A stretch of 57,481 nucleotides of DNA from an uncultured Gammaproteobacteria bacterium (GCA_902563055.1 CACEWE010000007.1:1-57481); one strand, 5' to 3'. Positions 17,076 through 27,309 are shown, numbered from the stretch's first letter. The notes: generated from the sequence alone by a model not told the origin. Made by a program: numbers and translations.

Positions 17076-19211
17076 CTATTGATTTACAAGCCCAATAGTC
17101 ACATGTGAAACCTCAATTAATTCATTGAAGCTTATTGGTGACTGAGAACCATTTTTTATGGAGTCAACGAATGCTTTTACACAAGCAACTTGCCCCTTAT
17201 CTTGCTTAAATGAACTCATTTTTTTGAAGCCTTTCCAACCATACCCAGTAAGTTTTCTAAAATTATCCAGTTGCAGCACTTTACCTTTTGAAAATACTTC
17301 TATCCGCTCTTTCATGATTGATTTATGGCCATTAGCGAAGTAATTGATGTTAGCTATAGAGCCATCAGCAAACTGTAAGGTGATAATGGCCGTGTCATGA
17401 CAATTATCTGTAGTATTTTCTTGATAAGCAATTGCAGAATGAGTGATGGTATGACCCGTTAAATATCTCGCTAAATCAATAAAATGACATGCCTCACCAA
17501 TAATTCGACCACCACCGACTTCTGCATCCTGAGTCCAATGATCTTTTGGGATATAACCAGCATTAATAGTCATATTAATTGACATTGGCATTGCATTTTT
17601 AAGCAATAACTCCTTCATTTTCTGTACATATGGAGAAAATCGACGATTAAAACCAACCATCACTTTATATTTACCGCCCCCCGCAGCATAACTATTTTCT
17701 ATTTTTTCAAGCTCATTCATATTAAGTGCTAACGGTTTTTCAACAAAAACATGTTTATTCGTTTCGAGAGCCTTGCAGACAAAATTCGCATGAGTATTGT
17801 GACGTGTCGCTATTACAACCAGGTTACTGTCACTTTTTTCCCATAGTTGACTCAAATCTGTTGAAGCCTTTTTGAAATTATTTCTTTTTGCAACTGTTTG
17901 ACAAGATAATCCCGTGTTTGTATAAACGGTATCAAGGCTCATATTCATTTGCTTAAAAGCTGGAATTAGCACCCTTGATGCATAATTTCCTGCACCAATA
18001 ACAGAAACATTTAAACTATCTGTAACTTCAGCTCCCTTATGTTGGCTATCCTCTAAATTTACAGTCGACATCGATTTCTGTTCAGATATAGATGGCAACT
18101 CATCATTAGGATAGCTAAGTAATATTCCAAGGGCGGATTTATCATTTTGTAATGTGCCATAAGCTTTTTCTGCATCATCAATTGCATATTGATGTGTTAC
18201 CAATTCCGACACAGAAAGTCGTGCTGCTTTCATTTCAGCTAGTACTGCTTGAAAGTTTCGCTGTTCAGTCCAGCGTACAAATCCAAAAGGGTAATCTTGT
18301 CCTTTTTGTTCATAGTTATCGTCATAACGGCCTGGACCGTAAGAGCAAGATACCTGAAAGCTCAACTCCTTTTCATAAAAATCAGCACGCGAAAGTTCTA
18401 GCCCTGCAACACCCACTAATACAATACGACCACGTTGACGACACATTTTTGCCGCTTGACTAACGGGATCGTTACTTTTTGTTGCAGCCGCAATCAATAC
18501 GCCATCCACACCAGCTTGTTTTATCATCGATTCAACTATAGATACAGGGTCATCGACATTAGCTAAATCCACCACATCAGCGCCATAGCTTTGTGCTAAC
18601 CTTAAGCGCTCACTATTAAAATCTAAGCCTATGACATGGCAGCCATGGCTTCTTAAAAGTTGTATAGCTAAAAGTCCAACCATGCCTAATCCAGAAACAA
18701 CTATGGTTTCGCCAAGTTCTGGTTTAATTAAACGAACACTCTGTAATGCAATTGAGGCTAATACAGTAAAGCATGCTTGTTCTGCAGATACAGCGTCTGG
18801 CACCTTGGCGCATAAGTTCTTCGGTACGCAAACATACTCTGCATGCTGTCCATTTGACGCAACTAAATCACCAATCTCATATCCCTCAACATCGCTGCCA
18901 ACAGCAACAACGCGACCAACATTACAGTACCCCATCGGCATAGGTTGATCTAACTTAGCTTTAACCGCTTCATAAGTTGTCATTAACCCATCTGTTTTTA
19001 CTTTTTGAATAACTTCTTTGACTTTATCAGGCTGCTGTTTAGCTTTTTTCAAGTAGCCTGATTTACCAAAATCGACTAACATACGCTCTGTACCTGCAGA
19101 AATTAAGCTGGTTTTCGTTTGGAGTAATACATGCCCTGCCTTCAATTTTTGCAAGGGCACATCAACTACAATTGACTTTCCTGTTTTTAAATTTTGTGTT
19201 ATTTGTTTCAT
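17076..19211 (-). CDS. Bi-domain sugar oxidoreductase (MDR + Gfo/Idh/MocA)
   Basis: A 711-residue fusion. Residues 1-370 are a medium-chain dehydrogenase/reductase domain (SLISAGTERMLVDFG, PMGYCNVGRVVAVG, Rossmann turn VSGLGMVGLLAIQ). Residues about 395-711 are a Gfo/Idh/MocA oxidoreductase domain (NVSVIGAGNYASRVL, then FVEKPLALN and VMVGFNRRFSP). The family is found in polysaccharide gene clusters next to heparinase-like genes, as here, and is assumed to oxidise or epimerise a sugar residue. The substrate is not known from sequence. Confidence 0.88.
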   Translation of the reverse strand: MKQITQNLKTGKSIVVDVPLQKLKAGHVLLQTKTSLISAGTERMLVDFGKSGYLKKAKQQPDKVKEVIQKVKTDGLMTTYEAVKAKLDQPMPMGYCNVGRVVAVGSDVEGYEIGDLVASNGQHAEYVCVPKNLCAKVPDAVSAEQACFTVLASIALQSVRLIKPELGETIVVSGLGMVGLLAIQLLRSHGCHVIGLDFNSERLRLAQSYGADVVDLANVDDPVSIVESMIKQAGVDGVLIAAATKSNDPVSQAAKMCRQRGRIVLVGVAGLELSRADFYEKELSFQVSCSYGPGRYDDNYEQKGQDYPFGFVRWTEQRNFQAVLAEMKAARLSVSELVTHQYAIDDAEKAYGTLQNDKSALGILLSYPNDELPSISEQKSMSTVNLEDSQHKGAEVTDSLNVSVIGAGNYASRVLIPAFKQMNMSLDTVYTNTGLSCQTVAKRNNFKKASTDLSQLWEKSDSNLVVIATRHNTHANFVCKALETNKHVFVEKPLALNMNELEKIENSYAAGGGKYKVMVGFNRRFSPYVQKMKELLLKNAMPMSINMTINAGYIPKDHWTQDAEVGGGRIIGEACHFIDLARYLTGHTITHSAIAYQENTTDNCHDTAIITLQFADGSIANINYFANGHKSIMKERIEVFSKGKVLQLDNFRKLTGYGWKGFKKMSSFKQDKGQVACVKAFVDSIKNGSQSPISFNELIEVSHVTIGLVNQ

Positions 19212-19242
19212 ACATATCCTATTAATAAAACTATAAAATTCT

Positions 19243-20010
19243 TTATTCTTTAAAAATTTCCCGCTTTTCGTCTACTGATGGATAACTGATTAAAACAGCT
19301 CTAAACTTGCCTTTAAAGACAAAATAGCTACCGGCAGCCATGCCGACAATCCCATTTTCATCATAGATTTTTTTCATATCAGATAACGAACCCGCTCCAC
19401 CTAAAACAGTTAGTGGCACATTAATATGTTGCTTCACTTGTTTAATTAACACTTCATCATAACCTTTCATCAAACCATCATGATCGATAGAGTTAATAAC
19501 GATTTCGCCAACGCCATTATTTATGCAAAAAGCTAAAATGTCACTCAATGATTGACTTTGTTTTTTCTTTCCATTAATGGTATGGATGACATAGGAACTA
19601 CCAAAGCGTTTCTTTTTTACATCTAGCGTAACCACTACACTTTGCGCGCCAATTTCATCTGATAATTGTTTTACTATCTCCGGTTCATCAAATACGACTG
19701 AACTTAAAGAAACTTTTTCGACACCTAGGCTTAAGATTTTTTTTGCTTGTTTTATTGTTTTAATACCACCACCATAACATAATGGCATACGACACTCTGC
19801 AGCAAGTTTCCTGATCAATTCAAAACTTGGCTCTTTTCCATCTCTTGAACATGAAATATCAATAACCATAATTTCATCCACAATTTTCTCATTAAATATT
19901 TTTACAGCATTTAATGGATCGCCTACATATTTTGGGTCTTTAAAGTTTTGTGTTTTGACTAATCTGTTTTTATCAATCAACAAGCAAGGGATTATTCGGG
20001 GACGTAACAT
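19243..20010 (-). CDS. HisF-like cyclase subunit, sugar amidotransferase set 1
   Basis: A 255-residue beta/alpha barrel of the HisF type. In histidine synthesis HisF uses two Asp residues. Here the first position reads IPCLLID, so the Asp of the CLDV motif is replaced by Leu, while the second (VTLDVKK) is kept. That fits a protein that only channels ammonia to the neighbouring N-acetyl sugar amidotransferase rather than making imidazole glycerol phosphate. It pairs with the HisH-like gene two bases upstream, as in the P. aeruginosa wbpG-hisH2-hisF2 group. Confidence 0.85.
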   Translation of the reverse strand: MLRPRIIPCLLIDKNRLVKTQNFKDPKYVGDPLNAVKIFNEKIVDEIMVIDISCSRDGKEPSFELIRKLAAECRMPLCYGGGIKTIKQAKKILSLGVEKVSLSSVVFDEPEIVKQLSDEIGAQSVVVTLDVKKKRFGSSYVIHTINGKKKQSQSLSDILAFCINNGVGEIVINSIDHDGLMKGYDEVLIKQVKQHINVPLTVLGGAGSLSDMKKIYDENGIVGMAAGSYFVFKGKFRAVLISYPSVDEKREIFKE

Positions 20011-20012
20011 AA

Positions 20013-20624
20013 TTATAACTCTGCGAAATTCTTCAAAAGCATCGCACCCTGTTGATGACTTTTTTCAGGGTGGCATTGAATACCAAAAACATTCTCTTGA
20101 TTAACTATCACTGGAAATGTTTGTAGGTAATCAGCTGTTGCTAACACATCTTCTTTATTTTTGGCATCGAAATAATAAGAATGTAAAAAATAAAACTCAC
20201 TATAATTAGGTATATTATCAAACAACGGTGACTCAGTTACTTGATTTAAGGAATTCCAACCCATGTGTGGCAATGGTGAACTTTCATGCTCAACAAAGCT
20301 CATTTTCTTTACTGCACCTGATATCCAGCCCAACCCTTTTGCAACACCCTCTTCACTTGTGTCACCAATCATTTGCATACCAACGCAAACACCTAATACA
20401 GGAACTTTCTTTATAAGAACAAGCTCATTCAAAATATCCCTTAAACCACTATGATCTAGAGCATTCATAGCATAATCGAATGAACCAACACCTGGCAAAA
20501 TGATTTTATCAGATGCTTGTAGCGCTTCTTTCGTAGATACAAGTTGTACTGGAATGTTTAATTTATTATAAATATTTAAAAATGAATTAACATTACCAAG
20601 ACCATAGTCAACAATACCTATCAT
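20013..20624 (-). CDS. HisH-like glutamine amidotransferase, set 1
   Basis: A 203-residue class I glutamine amidotransferase. The nucleophile is in LGVCVGMQM and the His-Glu pair in QCHPEKSHQQ. It releases ammonia from glutamine and passes it through the HisF-like barrel to the PP-loop amidotransferase encoded immediately upstream (stop and start adjacent). The acidic position VDYGLGNVNSF is typical of the family. No other his genes are present, so this copy serves sugar modification. Confidence 0.87.
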   Translation of the reverse strand: MIGIVDYGLGNVNSFLNIYNKLNIPVQLVSTKEALQASDKIILPGVGSFDYAMNALDHSGLRDILNELVLIKKVPVLGVCVGMQMIGDTSEEGVAKGLGWISGAVKKMSFVEHESSPLPHMGWNSLNQVTESPLFDNIPNYSEFYFLHSYYFDAKNKEDVLATADYLQTFPVIVNQENVFGIQCHPEKSHQQGAMLLKNFAEL

Positions 20625-21758
20625 TTATCGCTTGCCACCCAGCTCTTTACCCATTAAGCGTAACACCTTTGCACCAATATTATAAATCTCTTGTTGGTTT
20701 TTATAATCTGTATAATGCCTAACAGGCATCTCAAAACATTCGGTTAACTCATCCACTGTCATATCTAATTTATTGGCCATGTATTCAATTTCATGATGAA
20801 TGTTATCCTCATCATAGGGTTTATTTTTTAATATCTCTAGTGCTTCATCACGCGTCATTTGATTGGTTAAGATCAAACTAGATAACTGCACTTTACGTGT
20901 ATCAAAGCCAAACCTTTCATATAACCAACAACTCTCATAAAACTTAGTAAATCGTGACTCAAAATGCTTTTGAGGATATCTTTGAAACCCAAACTTATTT
21001 TCTAATAATTGAGTTGCCTCTTCTTTATCATATTGCACATAATCTAAAGGGCGAGTTAACTTAATTTGTTTTATATATGGTAGATATACTTTATGCCATA
21101 AAATGTTTGTCACAGGAAAATTATCTAATTTCCCTTGACCAAATTTAGCATGTATATCTTTTAACTGACGAGAATCAGACTGATAATACATCCACTCTAA
21201 AGGGTTTCGAACACATTCAGTAGAGTAATTCCCACCTGTTAGAATATTTTTAATATTATACTTTAAAGCAAACTTATACATAGTGGCAAAAAAAGCATGA
21301 TCTTGTGGCGTATCAATATGAGAAACACCAGATTGAAAAAAGGCTCTTTGCAGATCTTTCATCTCTTCCCAATCAATAACTTCTGTGTATAACTCCAACC
21401 CTAATCCATCAACAATTTTTTCGATATTATTAACCGCTATCTGCGAATTCCAACCAGCATCAACATGAAAAACTAATGGATTTAAACCCATTTTTTCTTT
21501 AGCTAAATAAACCAAATATGAACTATCAATACCGCCGCTCATGCCAATAATGCAATCAAACTCTTTGCCTTTAGACTGAGCTTTTATTTTTTTTGTAATC
21601 AACTCAAGCTCTTGCCCTCTACCACAACCATACTTCCAAACTGGTAAGATCTTCTGTTCGAACATCCTGCAATGATCACAAACGCCATTAGAATCAAATA
21701 CTATTTTAGAATCGGTTGTGTCCATAACACATTTTGTACATATTTTTTTTTCACTCAT
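20625..21758 (-). CDS. wbpG: N-acetyl sugar amidotransferase (WbpG/PseA-like), set 1
   Basis: About 377 residues from the ATG at 21758, which has AGGTGG six bases upstream. The N-terminus has a four-Cys zinc knuckle (ICTKCVMDTTD ... GVCDHC) and then the PP-loop ATPase motif GMSGGIDSSYLV. Enzymes of this group adenylate an N-acetyl group and replace its oxygen with ammonia, giving an acetamidino sugar. Together with the two downstream genes it forms a full three-subunit set. The target could be a ManNAcA derivative or the sugar handled by the bi-domain oxidoreductase. Confidence 0.87.
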   Translation of the reverse strand: MSEKKICTKCVMDTTDSKIVFDSNGVCDHCRMFEQKILPVWKYGCGRGQELELITKKIKAQSKGKEFDCIIGMSGGIDSSYLVYLAKEKMGLNPLVFHVDAGWNSQIAVNNIEKIVDGLGLELYTEVIDWEEMKDLQRAFFQSGVSHIDTPQDHAFFATMYKFALKYNIKNILTGGNYSTECVRNPLEWMYYQSDSRQLKDIHAKFGQGKLDNFPVTNILWHKVYLPYIKQIKLTRPLDYVQYDKEEATQLLENKFGFQRYPQKHFESRFTKFYESCWLYERFGFDTRKVQLSSLILTNQMTRDEALEILKNKPYDEDNIHHEIEYMANKLDMTVDELTECFEMPVRHYTDYKNQQEIYNIGAKVLRLMGKELGGKR

Positions 21759-21791
21759 TAAAACCACCTAAATTAAATTGAGCGTATTTAT

Positions 21792-22901
21792 TTAAAATAT
21801 AAATTCGCGATCTTGATCAACAGCTAATGCTGTTTTTTTCCATTGGAATTTTTCTGATCGGTCATATGCTTGTTGTAACAATTCTGAAGAGTAACCATTT
21901 AAGTAAATATCTTCCATTTTGTCAAATAAAGCATCTTTATCATCCGGATTAAAATAAGTAATTGTATCACCCCCCACTTCTGGCATAGAATGTACGTTAG
22001 AAGATATAACAGGGACTTTATTAGCCATTGCCTCTAAAACTGGCAAACCAAACCCTTCAAACAAACTAGGAAAAATAAAGCATTGTGTATTCTTAAGATA
22101 TTTCTCAACAATAGCAAACTTTTGCTTTCCCTTAAAAATCACCTTATTTTGTAAAGAGTTATTATCAATAATTTTCATTATGCTATCTTTATATTCATCA
22201 ATCCCCTGATAACCACTAGGATAGCCTCCAATTATATATAGATTAGGTATTTTCTCACCATGCCGTTGGTATAATTTTGCATAACTTTCCAATAATCCAT
22301 GTAAATTTTTATAGGGTCGAATAACAGAAACAAACAAAAAATAGGGGGCTTGTGGAGACTCAATAGCATTAGGGCCAGAATCTTCCGTATTTAATTCATA
22401 CCCTAGATAAACAACTTTAATCTTCTCGCTTATACCATTAAGATGCTTACATATATCATTTTTATGATCTTTTGAAGCCACATAAACAGAATTAGCCTTT
22501 TTTAAACTTAATATCCCAAGTTTGGTTTTTAATTTTTTAGACAAGGTATCTAATTGCACAAAATGAAACATTCTATCCTGATAAAAAAGGTCTTTTTTTC
22601 CACAATAGCATATTGGAATAATACTATCCAGGCAAACCAATCTTTTGATCTTGTATTTATGCAAAATGAAAGGCATTACAAACTGGTTAAACAGCTCCAA
22701 TTTAAGTCTTGATTGTGGCGTATTTAGATATACTATTTCTGATTTAAAACTAATATCATCCGGTATTTTTACATTTTTAGAAACAAATATTATTCGATTT
22801 TTATTTTTTGGAAGATTAGATAAAATGCCGCGCATTACAGTAGCGCCACCTCCAGATTGCCAAATATCACCAATACAGTTAAATGCATATTTGTTACTCA
22901 T
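21792..22901 (-). CDS. Glycosyltransferase family 4 (GT1/GT4-type)
   Basis: A 369-residue GT-B enzyme. The C-terminal half shows LFVSVIRPYKNLHGLLESY and the donor-site motif FIFPSLFEGFGLPVLEAMA with the two Glu residues eight apart, then VISSNVHSMPEVGGD. The N-terminal half is less conserved but starts with GGGATVMRGIL. It is cytosolic or membrane-associated and adds one sugar to the lipid-linked unit, with donor and acceptor unknown. One base separates it from the gene upstream. Confidence 0.85.
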   Translation of the reverse strand: MSNKYAFNCIGDIWQSGGGATVMRGILSNLPKNKNRIIFVSKNVKIPDDISFKSEIVYLNTPQSRLKLELFNQFVMPFILHKYKIKRLVCLDSIIPICYCGKKDLFYQDRMFHFVQLDTLSKKLKTKLGILSLKKANSVYVASKDHKNDICKHLNGISEKIKVVYLGYELNTEDSGPNAIESPQAPYFLFVSVIRPYKNLHGLLESYAKLYQRHGEKIPNLYIIGGYPSGYQGIDEYKDSIMKIIDNNSLQNKVIFKGKQKFAIVEKYLKNTQCFIFPSLFEGFGLPVLEAMANKVPVISSNVHSMPEVGGDTITYFNPDDKDALFDKMEDIYLNGYSSELLQQAYDRSEKFQWKKTALAVDQDREFIF

Positions 22902-22902
22902 T

Positions 22903-24153
22903 TTAACTACTCTTACTATTTATTAGTGAAACAATCTCTTCAGACATTAATTGTGCGGCTGGAATATTATTGTTTGGAAATAATTCTTCACGTGTTTCTT
23001 GTTGCATAAAACCAGTTTTTAAGAACTCTTGGACTTTCTCAGAAAACTTTTCTTTTTTTGTTACGATGCCTTTATCATTGTCATTAAAAAAATTCAGCTT
23101 TAAATTCTCTTCGTCAAACCACAACATAGAAATAGTAGGCACTTCATGTGCCACCGCTTCCAATAATGCTGTTGATCCATGACCACATAGAATCTTTGCA
23201 CTAGCAAATGAATCCTCTAAACTTTCCTCAACCTCAACAAAATAGAGGTTTAAATGTTTATATTTTTCTATAAACACCTCTCGACTCGTACCTGGGTGTA
23301 AACGAATAGCCAAAGTGATATTATTTTGCTCTGCAACAGTCTTTAAAAATTCAAACACTTCTTCTTGTTTTGCCTCACGCATCAACCCCAGCTCAACAAA
23401 AGAGCCCTCTAAATATAGAAGCCCATACCTCTCTTTTGATTGTTTTTTGACTTTTTTTGAAATAATATTATCTAATTTTGGATTACCTAAAGCTTTAATT
23501 TTTTCTTGTGGAATATGAAATACTTCATGTAAAGAATCTGCGAACCGTTTGGAATAGGCTAATATCATATCAACATCTAATGATTTATGTTTCTGTGGCG
23601 CCCATACAAAGCTAAAAGGAGAAAGAAATAACTGCTTCGCGATTATGCACGTATCAACGATGCTGCCACTAGCATAATAATATTGCTTTAAAAATTTTAA
23701 GAATTTAGGAATCTTCATCAGTTTATACCTAAATTCATATTTAAAAGCTTCTTGCAATTCATTTGTAATTTTTTTATTACCATTTAAATCACCGACCGCA
23801 CCATGCATCATGAAAACCACGGGGATGTTCAAGCGTTGGCAAGCTACTGTTACCACTCTATTTTGTATATGAGACAAAGACAACATCACAACAACAGCAG
23901 GACGCTCATGTTTAAAGATCTTGTAGATACTCCAGCCCTTATATGCAGAAATATCTTTAGCAACTACATTACCTATTATCTGCTCAGGTTGTTTTTTATA
24001 CCACGATGTATCTATATTTTTAGCTAGATATGGTGCAATTAATGATTCCGTGTGTAGCATTTGGGTATGAAAAAATTTAGATAAATACTTATCTAAATAC
24101 ATAAAATCTTCTAATCCACCTGTCCAACTATCAAAATATAATATTTTCTTCAT
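22903..24153 (-). CDS. Putative GT-B-fold glycosyltransferase-like protein, unassigned family
   Basis: A 416-residue protein I cannot assign firmly. Features visible: an alternating hydrophobic/hydrophilic N-terminal half (VVVMLSLSHIQNRVV, VVFMMHGAVGD), and in the C-terminal half LAIRLHPGTSREVF followed by ILCGHGSTALLEAVAHEVPT. The HP-G and GHGSTALLEA patterns resemble the nucleotide-binding half of CDP-glycerol/glycosyl transferases of the GT-B fold. No membrane segment or signal is evident. The place between a GT4 gene and the polymerase gene supports a transferase role in O-unit assembly. Confidence 0.55.
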   Translation of the reverse strand: MKKILYFDSWTGGLEDFMYLDKYLSKFFHTQMLHTESLIAPYLAKNIDTSWYKKQPEQIIGNVVAKDISAYKGWSIYKIFKHERPAVVVMLSLSHIQNRVVTVACQRLNIPVVFMMHGAVGDLNGNKKITNELQEAFKYEFRYKLMKIPKFLKFLKQYYYASGSIVDTCIIAKQLFLSPFSFVWAPQKHKSLDVDMILAYSKRFADSLHEVFHIPQEKIKALGNPKLDNIISKKVKKQSKERYGLLYLEGSFVELGLMREAKQEEVFEFLKTVAEQNNITLAIRLHPGTSREVFIEKYKHLNLYFVEVEESLEDSFASAKILCGHGSTALLEAVAHEVPTISMLWFDEENLKLNFFNDNDKGIVTKKEKFSEKVQEFLKTGFMQQETREELFPNNNIPAAQLMSEEIVSLINSKSS

Positions 24154-24194
24154 TTTTTAATTAGCCCTTAGTTTATGTTGATTGCTTACTTTAT

Positions 24195-25508
24195 TTATTT
24201 GTTTGTTTTTTTAATGCATATTTTTTGCATCACCCATACAGCGATTAAGAAACCAACCAAAACTGTGGATGCATAATTAAGCGAACCACGCAACATATTA
24301 TACAAGAACCCTGAAAACATGACATAAACAGCAAAAAAAGCTGCGGTAAGCTCTCTATTCCAAGCTGTTTTATCGAGGTACTTCAAAACAATCGAAATCA
24401 CTACACCATAGATTAGAGCAAAAAAGAAACCACCAAAAACATATCCCTCTGCAAGCAATGGGGAGGACACATTGAACAAAGGCAAATTATAATAATGTGC
24501 CAAAACAGTCCCTGTACTAACAGGTTTGTTTGGCCACAAACCTCTTGGAATAAAAAATAAAAGAACGGGAGCTAATTGTTTAGGCATAAAGCCATTGACA
24601 CCAACATATGATATCGCTCGTATAAACATAGAATAAGCATCATAGTTACCACCCACAAACAGATTATCAAAGCTTTGCTGAACCACAGAAAATCTCAGCT
24701 GTTTTTCTCCCAAGTAACGAAAAACACCAAATAATGGATACAAAACAAAGCACACAACGAATAAAAAACTGGTAAAATCTGAGCTTTTTTTGAAAACACG
24801 CATAGCAATGAGAATACCTAAATATATACTAAGCATTGACGCTCTAGACATCCCCAGCGGAAAAGTAAATATTAATACCAACATCATTAGAAGAAAAACT
24901 TTCATGTTTATACTTTTATAAAAATACAAAGCCCAAATCAATCCTATTGGGAAGGCATATCTTAAAATATAATTTGAAAAATAAGATACAAAACCGAAAG
25001 CATCGCTATCACTCATCTCACCCCTAAATAATAATTCATTTATAGAGTAAACATTTAATAATACACAAGACGACAGAAGCAAAAATATTAATAATCTTGA
25101 GTAATTCAATTCTTCTAATGGCGGATTAAAAGCCTTGGTTTTCCTTTTGCTTCCACTCCAAATAGTATATATTAAAATATGAATAAGCAATGATAGGATA
25201 ATAATGATATTTGCATAAACAATAACACCCTGTGTGAAATTACCGCCCCATGGAAAGTTATTATTAAGATATTGTGATAGTGGCGCCACACCAAAAAAAA
25301 CCAAATAAAAAATAGAATATAACTTATTTAAACTGATGGGGTAATTTTCCAAACAAAGCAAGGAATAAAGTGATAAGCATATAATTACAACAAAAGTAAG
25401 CACACAAACATCATAAGAAAATAACAATATCTTAACAATAAAAAGCAATGCTACCACAAGCACTATTAAATTATATATAGAAATATTGTATGATTGTTTC
25501 TTACTCAT
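24195..25508 (-). CDS. wzy: Wzy-like oligosaccharide repeat unit polymerase
   Basis: A 437-residue protein with about 11-12 predicted membrane helices and a larger periplasmic loop (about residues 245-330, including GVNGFMPKQLAPVL and FFIPRGLWPNKPVS). Topology and position in the locus are those of O-antigen polymerases, which join lipid-linked units in the periplasm. The FIPR-x-LWP-x-KP pattern is seen in polymerase-like proteins of such loci. Sequence conservation in the family is low, so the call rests on topology, that motif and context. Confidence 0.75.
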   Translation of the reverse strand: MSKKQSYNISIYNLIVLVVALLFIVKILLFSYDVCVLTFVVIICLSLYSLLCLENYPISLNKLYSIFYLVFFGVAPLSQYLNNNFPWGGNFTQGVIVYANIIIILSLLIHILIYTIWSGSKRKTKAFNPPLEELNYSRLLIFLLLSSCVLLNVYSINELLFRGEMSDSDAFGFVSYFSNYILRYAFPIGLIWALYFYKSINMKVFLLMMLVLIFTFPLGMSRASMLSIYLGILIAMRVFKKSSDFTSFLFVVCFVLYPLFGVFRYLGEKQLRFSVVQQSFDNLFVGGNYDAYSMFIRAISYVGVNGFMPKQLAPVLLFFIPRGLWPNKPVSTGTVLAHYYNLPLFNVSSPLLAEGYVFGGFFFALIYGVVISIVLKYLDKTAWNRELTAAFFAVYVMFSGFLYNMLRGSLNYASTVLVGFLIAVWVMQKICIKKTNK

Positions 25509-25519
25509 ATTAACTTTCT

Positions 25520-27292
25520 TTATAGCGCCGCTAATTTTTTAAAATGCTTACAGTTATTGATTAAATATTCAAATGTTCCCTTTGACACTACCCTGCCATT
25601 ACAAAAAACATAAATAACATCATAGTCTTTAATGGTTGATAATCTATGAGCAATTGTAATTATCGTTTTATTATTCAAGGCAAGCAAAATCCGAGTAATA
25701 TAACTTTCAGTTACGTTATCTAACGAAGAGGTAGCTTCATCCATAACTAAAATTTCAGCCTTTCTGTAAATAGCTCTAGCCAAACCTATCCGCTGACATT
25801 GTCCTCCCGACATTAAAACACCATTTTCTCCCACTTTTGTTTTTTGCTTCTCATCCAAACTATCAATAAAATCATTTAAGCCAACCTGTTCAAGCGTGTC
25901 TTGCAACCTTCTTACGTCTATATCTTCAGACTCAAGACCATATGCAATATTAGATTCAATAGTATCATCTAACAAATGAATTTTCTGTGGCACATATGAA
26001 AATAATTTTTGATAAGCAATAAAATCGTCTCTAGTTTCTAACTTTTGGCCATCCACATAAATCCCGCCTTGGTTAAATTTCAATAATCCTAAAACAATAT
26101 CTACAAAAGTACTTTTACCAGCTCCTGAAGTACCAACTAGAGCAATCTTACTATTTTTCACGATATCTATATTTATATTTTTCAAAGAAAACTTATTGGC
26201 ACCAAATGAAAACTCCCCCTCCTTAACTTGAACATTATGATGAAAGGGAAGTGGCTTTATATTTTTGTTAGCCTCATATTCTGACTGTTTTATATGCTTT
26301 GATTTATCCAGCTCTCCACGGATACAAACTAACGAAGCCATACCATATTTAACCTGAATAACAGATTGAGAGAATCTATTCATACTAGGCAATAGTTGTG
26401 ATGCAGCCACAGCAAAAACCCCCAACAGCATCAACATTTGCTCAGGAGCAACCCCTAGATAAATAAATAGACAAAAACCTAGCAATACGATACTAATGCC
26501 GATAAATTCTAAGAGCAAACGTGGAGCAACTTGATATATTTGTTGAAAAGTACCAGCTTCACAAACATTATTGCTATTTTCATTAAAACGGTCTATGAAA
26601 TATTTCTCTAAATGGTATAATTTTGTTTCTTTAATAGAAGACAGACCAGCAATAACTAACATAGTTAACATTAGCTGTGATTGTTCACGTAGTTTAGAAT
26701 AATTAGATAACTTGCGTCTAATAACCCTCATAAATATTCCAATTGTCATCACCAAGAAAAAGGTTACAAATAACGTAAACCAAAAATTAAGCATCAACAG
26801 TAAAATAAAAATGAATGTTGAAGTAAATATTTCTGTAAGGATTACCCCTACTGGAGCAATGATATAATTACAAAAAACACTAATTTCATTGTTAATATTT
26901 TTAACAAGATTAGGTGTTTTTAATTGTAGGTAATATTTATAATCAAAATTTAAATACTCAAAATACATTCTTTTTTGTAACTTAGATGTTAAGTTAAATA
27001 AGAATCTCGCCTGCAATCTAGTTAGCAAAAAAGCTACAATATTTTTAAGTGCAAAAGCTAAAATGAGCAAACCGGTTAATACACAAGTAATTTTCAAATA
27101 AGACCAGCCATGAAATATATGATACGATTGTATTTTGACAGGGTTAGTCAAAGCTGTTAACAGTGGTAATACTGCTCCAACACCAGCTGCTGAGCATAAA
27201 CCAACCAACATCAACGCAACACTAAAACGAGTAAAACTCTGCTTATCATTTTTATCTAAAATAGCAAGAAAATGATTGATAAATTTTTTCAT
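25520..27292 (-). CDS. ABC transporter, fused permease-ATPase (PglK/MsbA-like), candidate flippase
   Basis: A 590-residue half-transporter. Residues about 20-310 form a six-helix exporter domain, residues about 350-590 the ATPase: Walker A GTSGAGKST, signature MSGGQCQR, Walker B EILVMDEATSSLD and switch AHRLSTI. PglK of Campylobacter and MsbA have this layout. Since I find no Wzx-type flippase in the locus, this exporter is the best candidate for flipping the lipid-linked unit before the adjacent polymerase acts. It lies 12 nt upstream of wzy and 17 nt downstream of the HisH-like gene. Confidence 0.8.
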   Translation of the reverse strand: MKKFINHFLAILDKNDKQSFTRFSVALMLVGLCSAAGVGAVLPLLTALTNPVKIQSYHIFHGWSYLKITCVLTGLLILAFALKNIVAFLLTRLQARFLFNLTSKLQKRMYFEYLNFDYKYYLQLKTPNLVKNINNEISVFCNYIIAPVGVILTEIFTSTFIFILLLMLNFWFTLFVTFFLVMTIGIFMRVIRRKLSNYSKLREQSQLMLTMLVIAGLSSIKETKLYHLEKYFIDRFNENSNNVCEAGTFQQIYQVAPRLLLEFIGISIVLLGFCLFIYLGVAPEQMLMLLGVFAVAASQLLPSMNRFSQSVIQVKYGMASLVCIRGELDKSKHIKQSEYEANKNIKPLPFHHNVQVKEGEFSFGANKFSLKNINIDIVKNSKIALVGTSGAGKSTFVDIVLGLLKFNQGGIYVDGQKLETRDDFIAYQKLFSYVPQKIHLLDDTIESNIAYGLESEDIDVRRLQDTLEQVGLNDFIDSLDEKQKTKVGENGVLMSGGQCQRIGLARAIYRKAEILVMDEATSSLDNVTESYITRILLALNNKTIITIAHRLSTIKDYDVIYVFCNGRVVSKGTFEYLINNCKHFKKLAAL

Positions 27293-27309
27293 TTTGCCCT
27301 CAGACTCAT

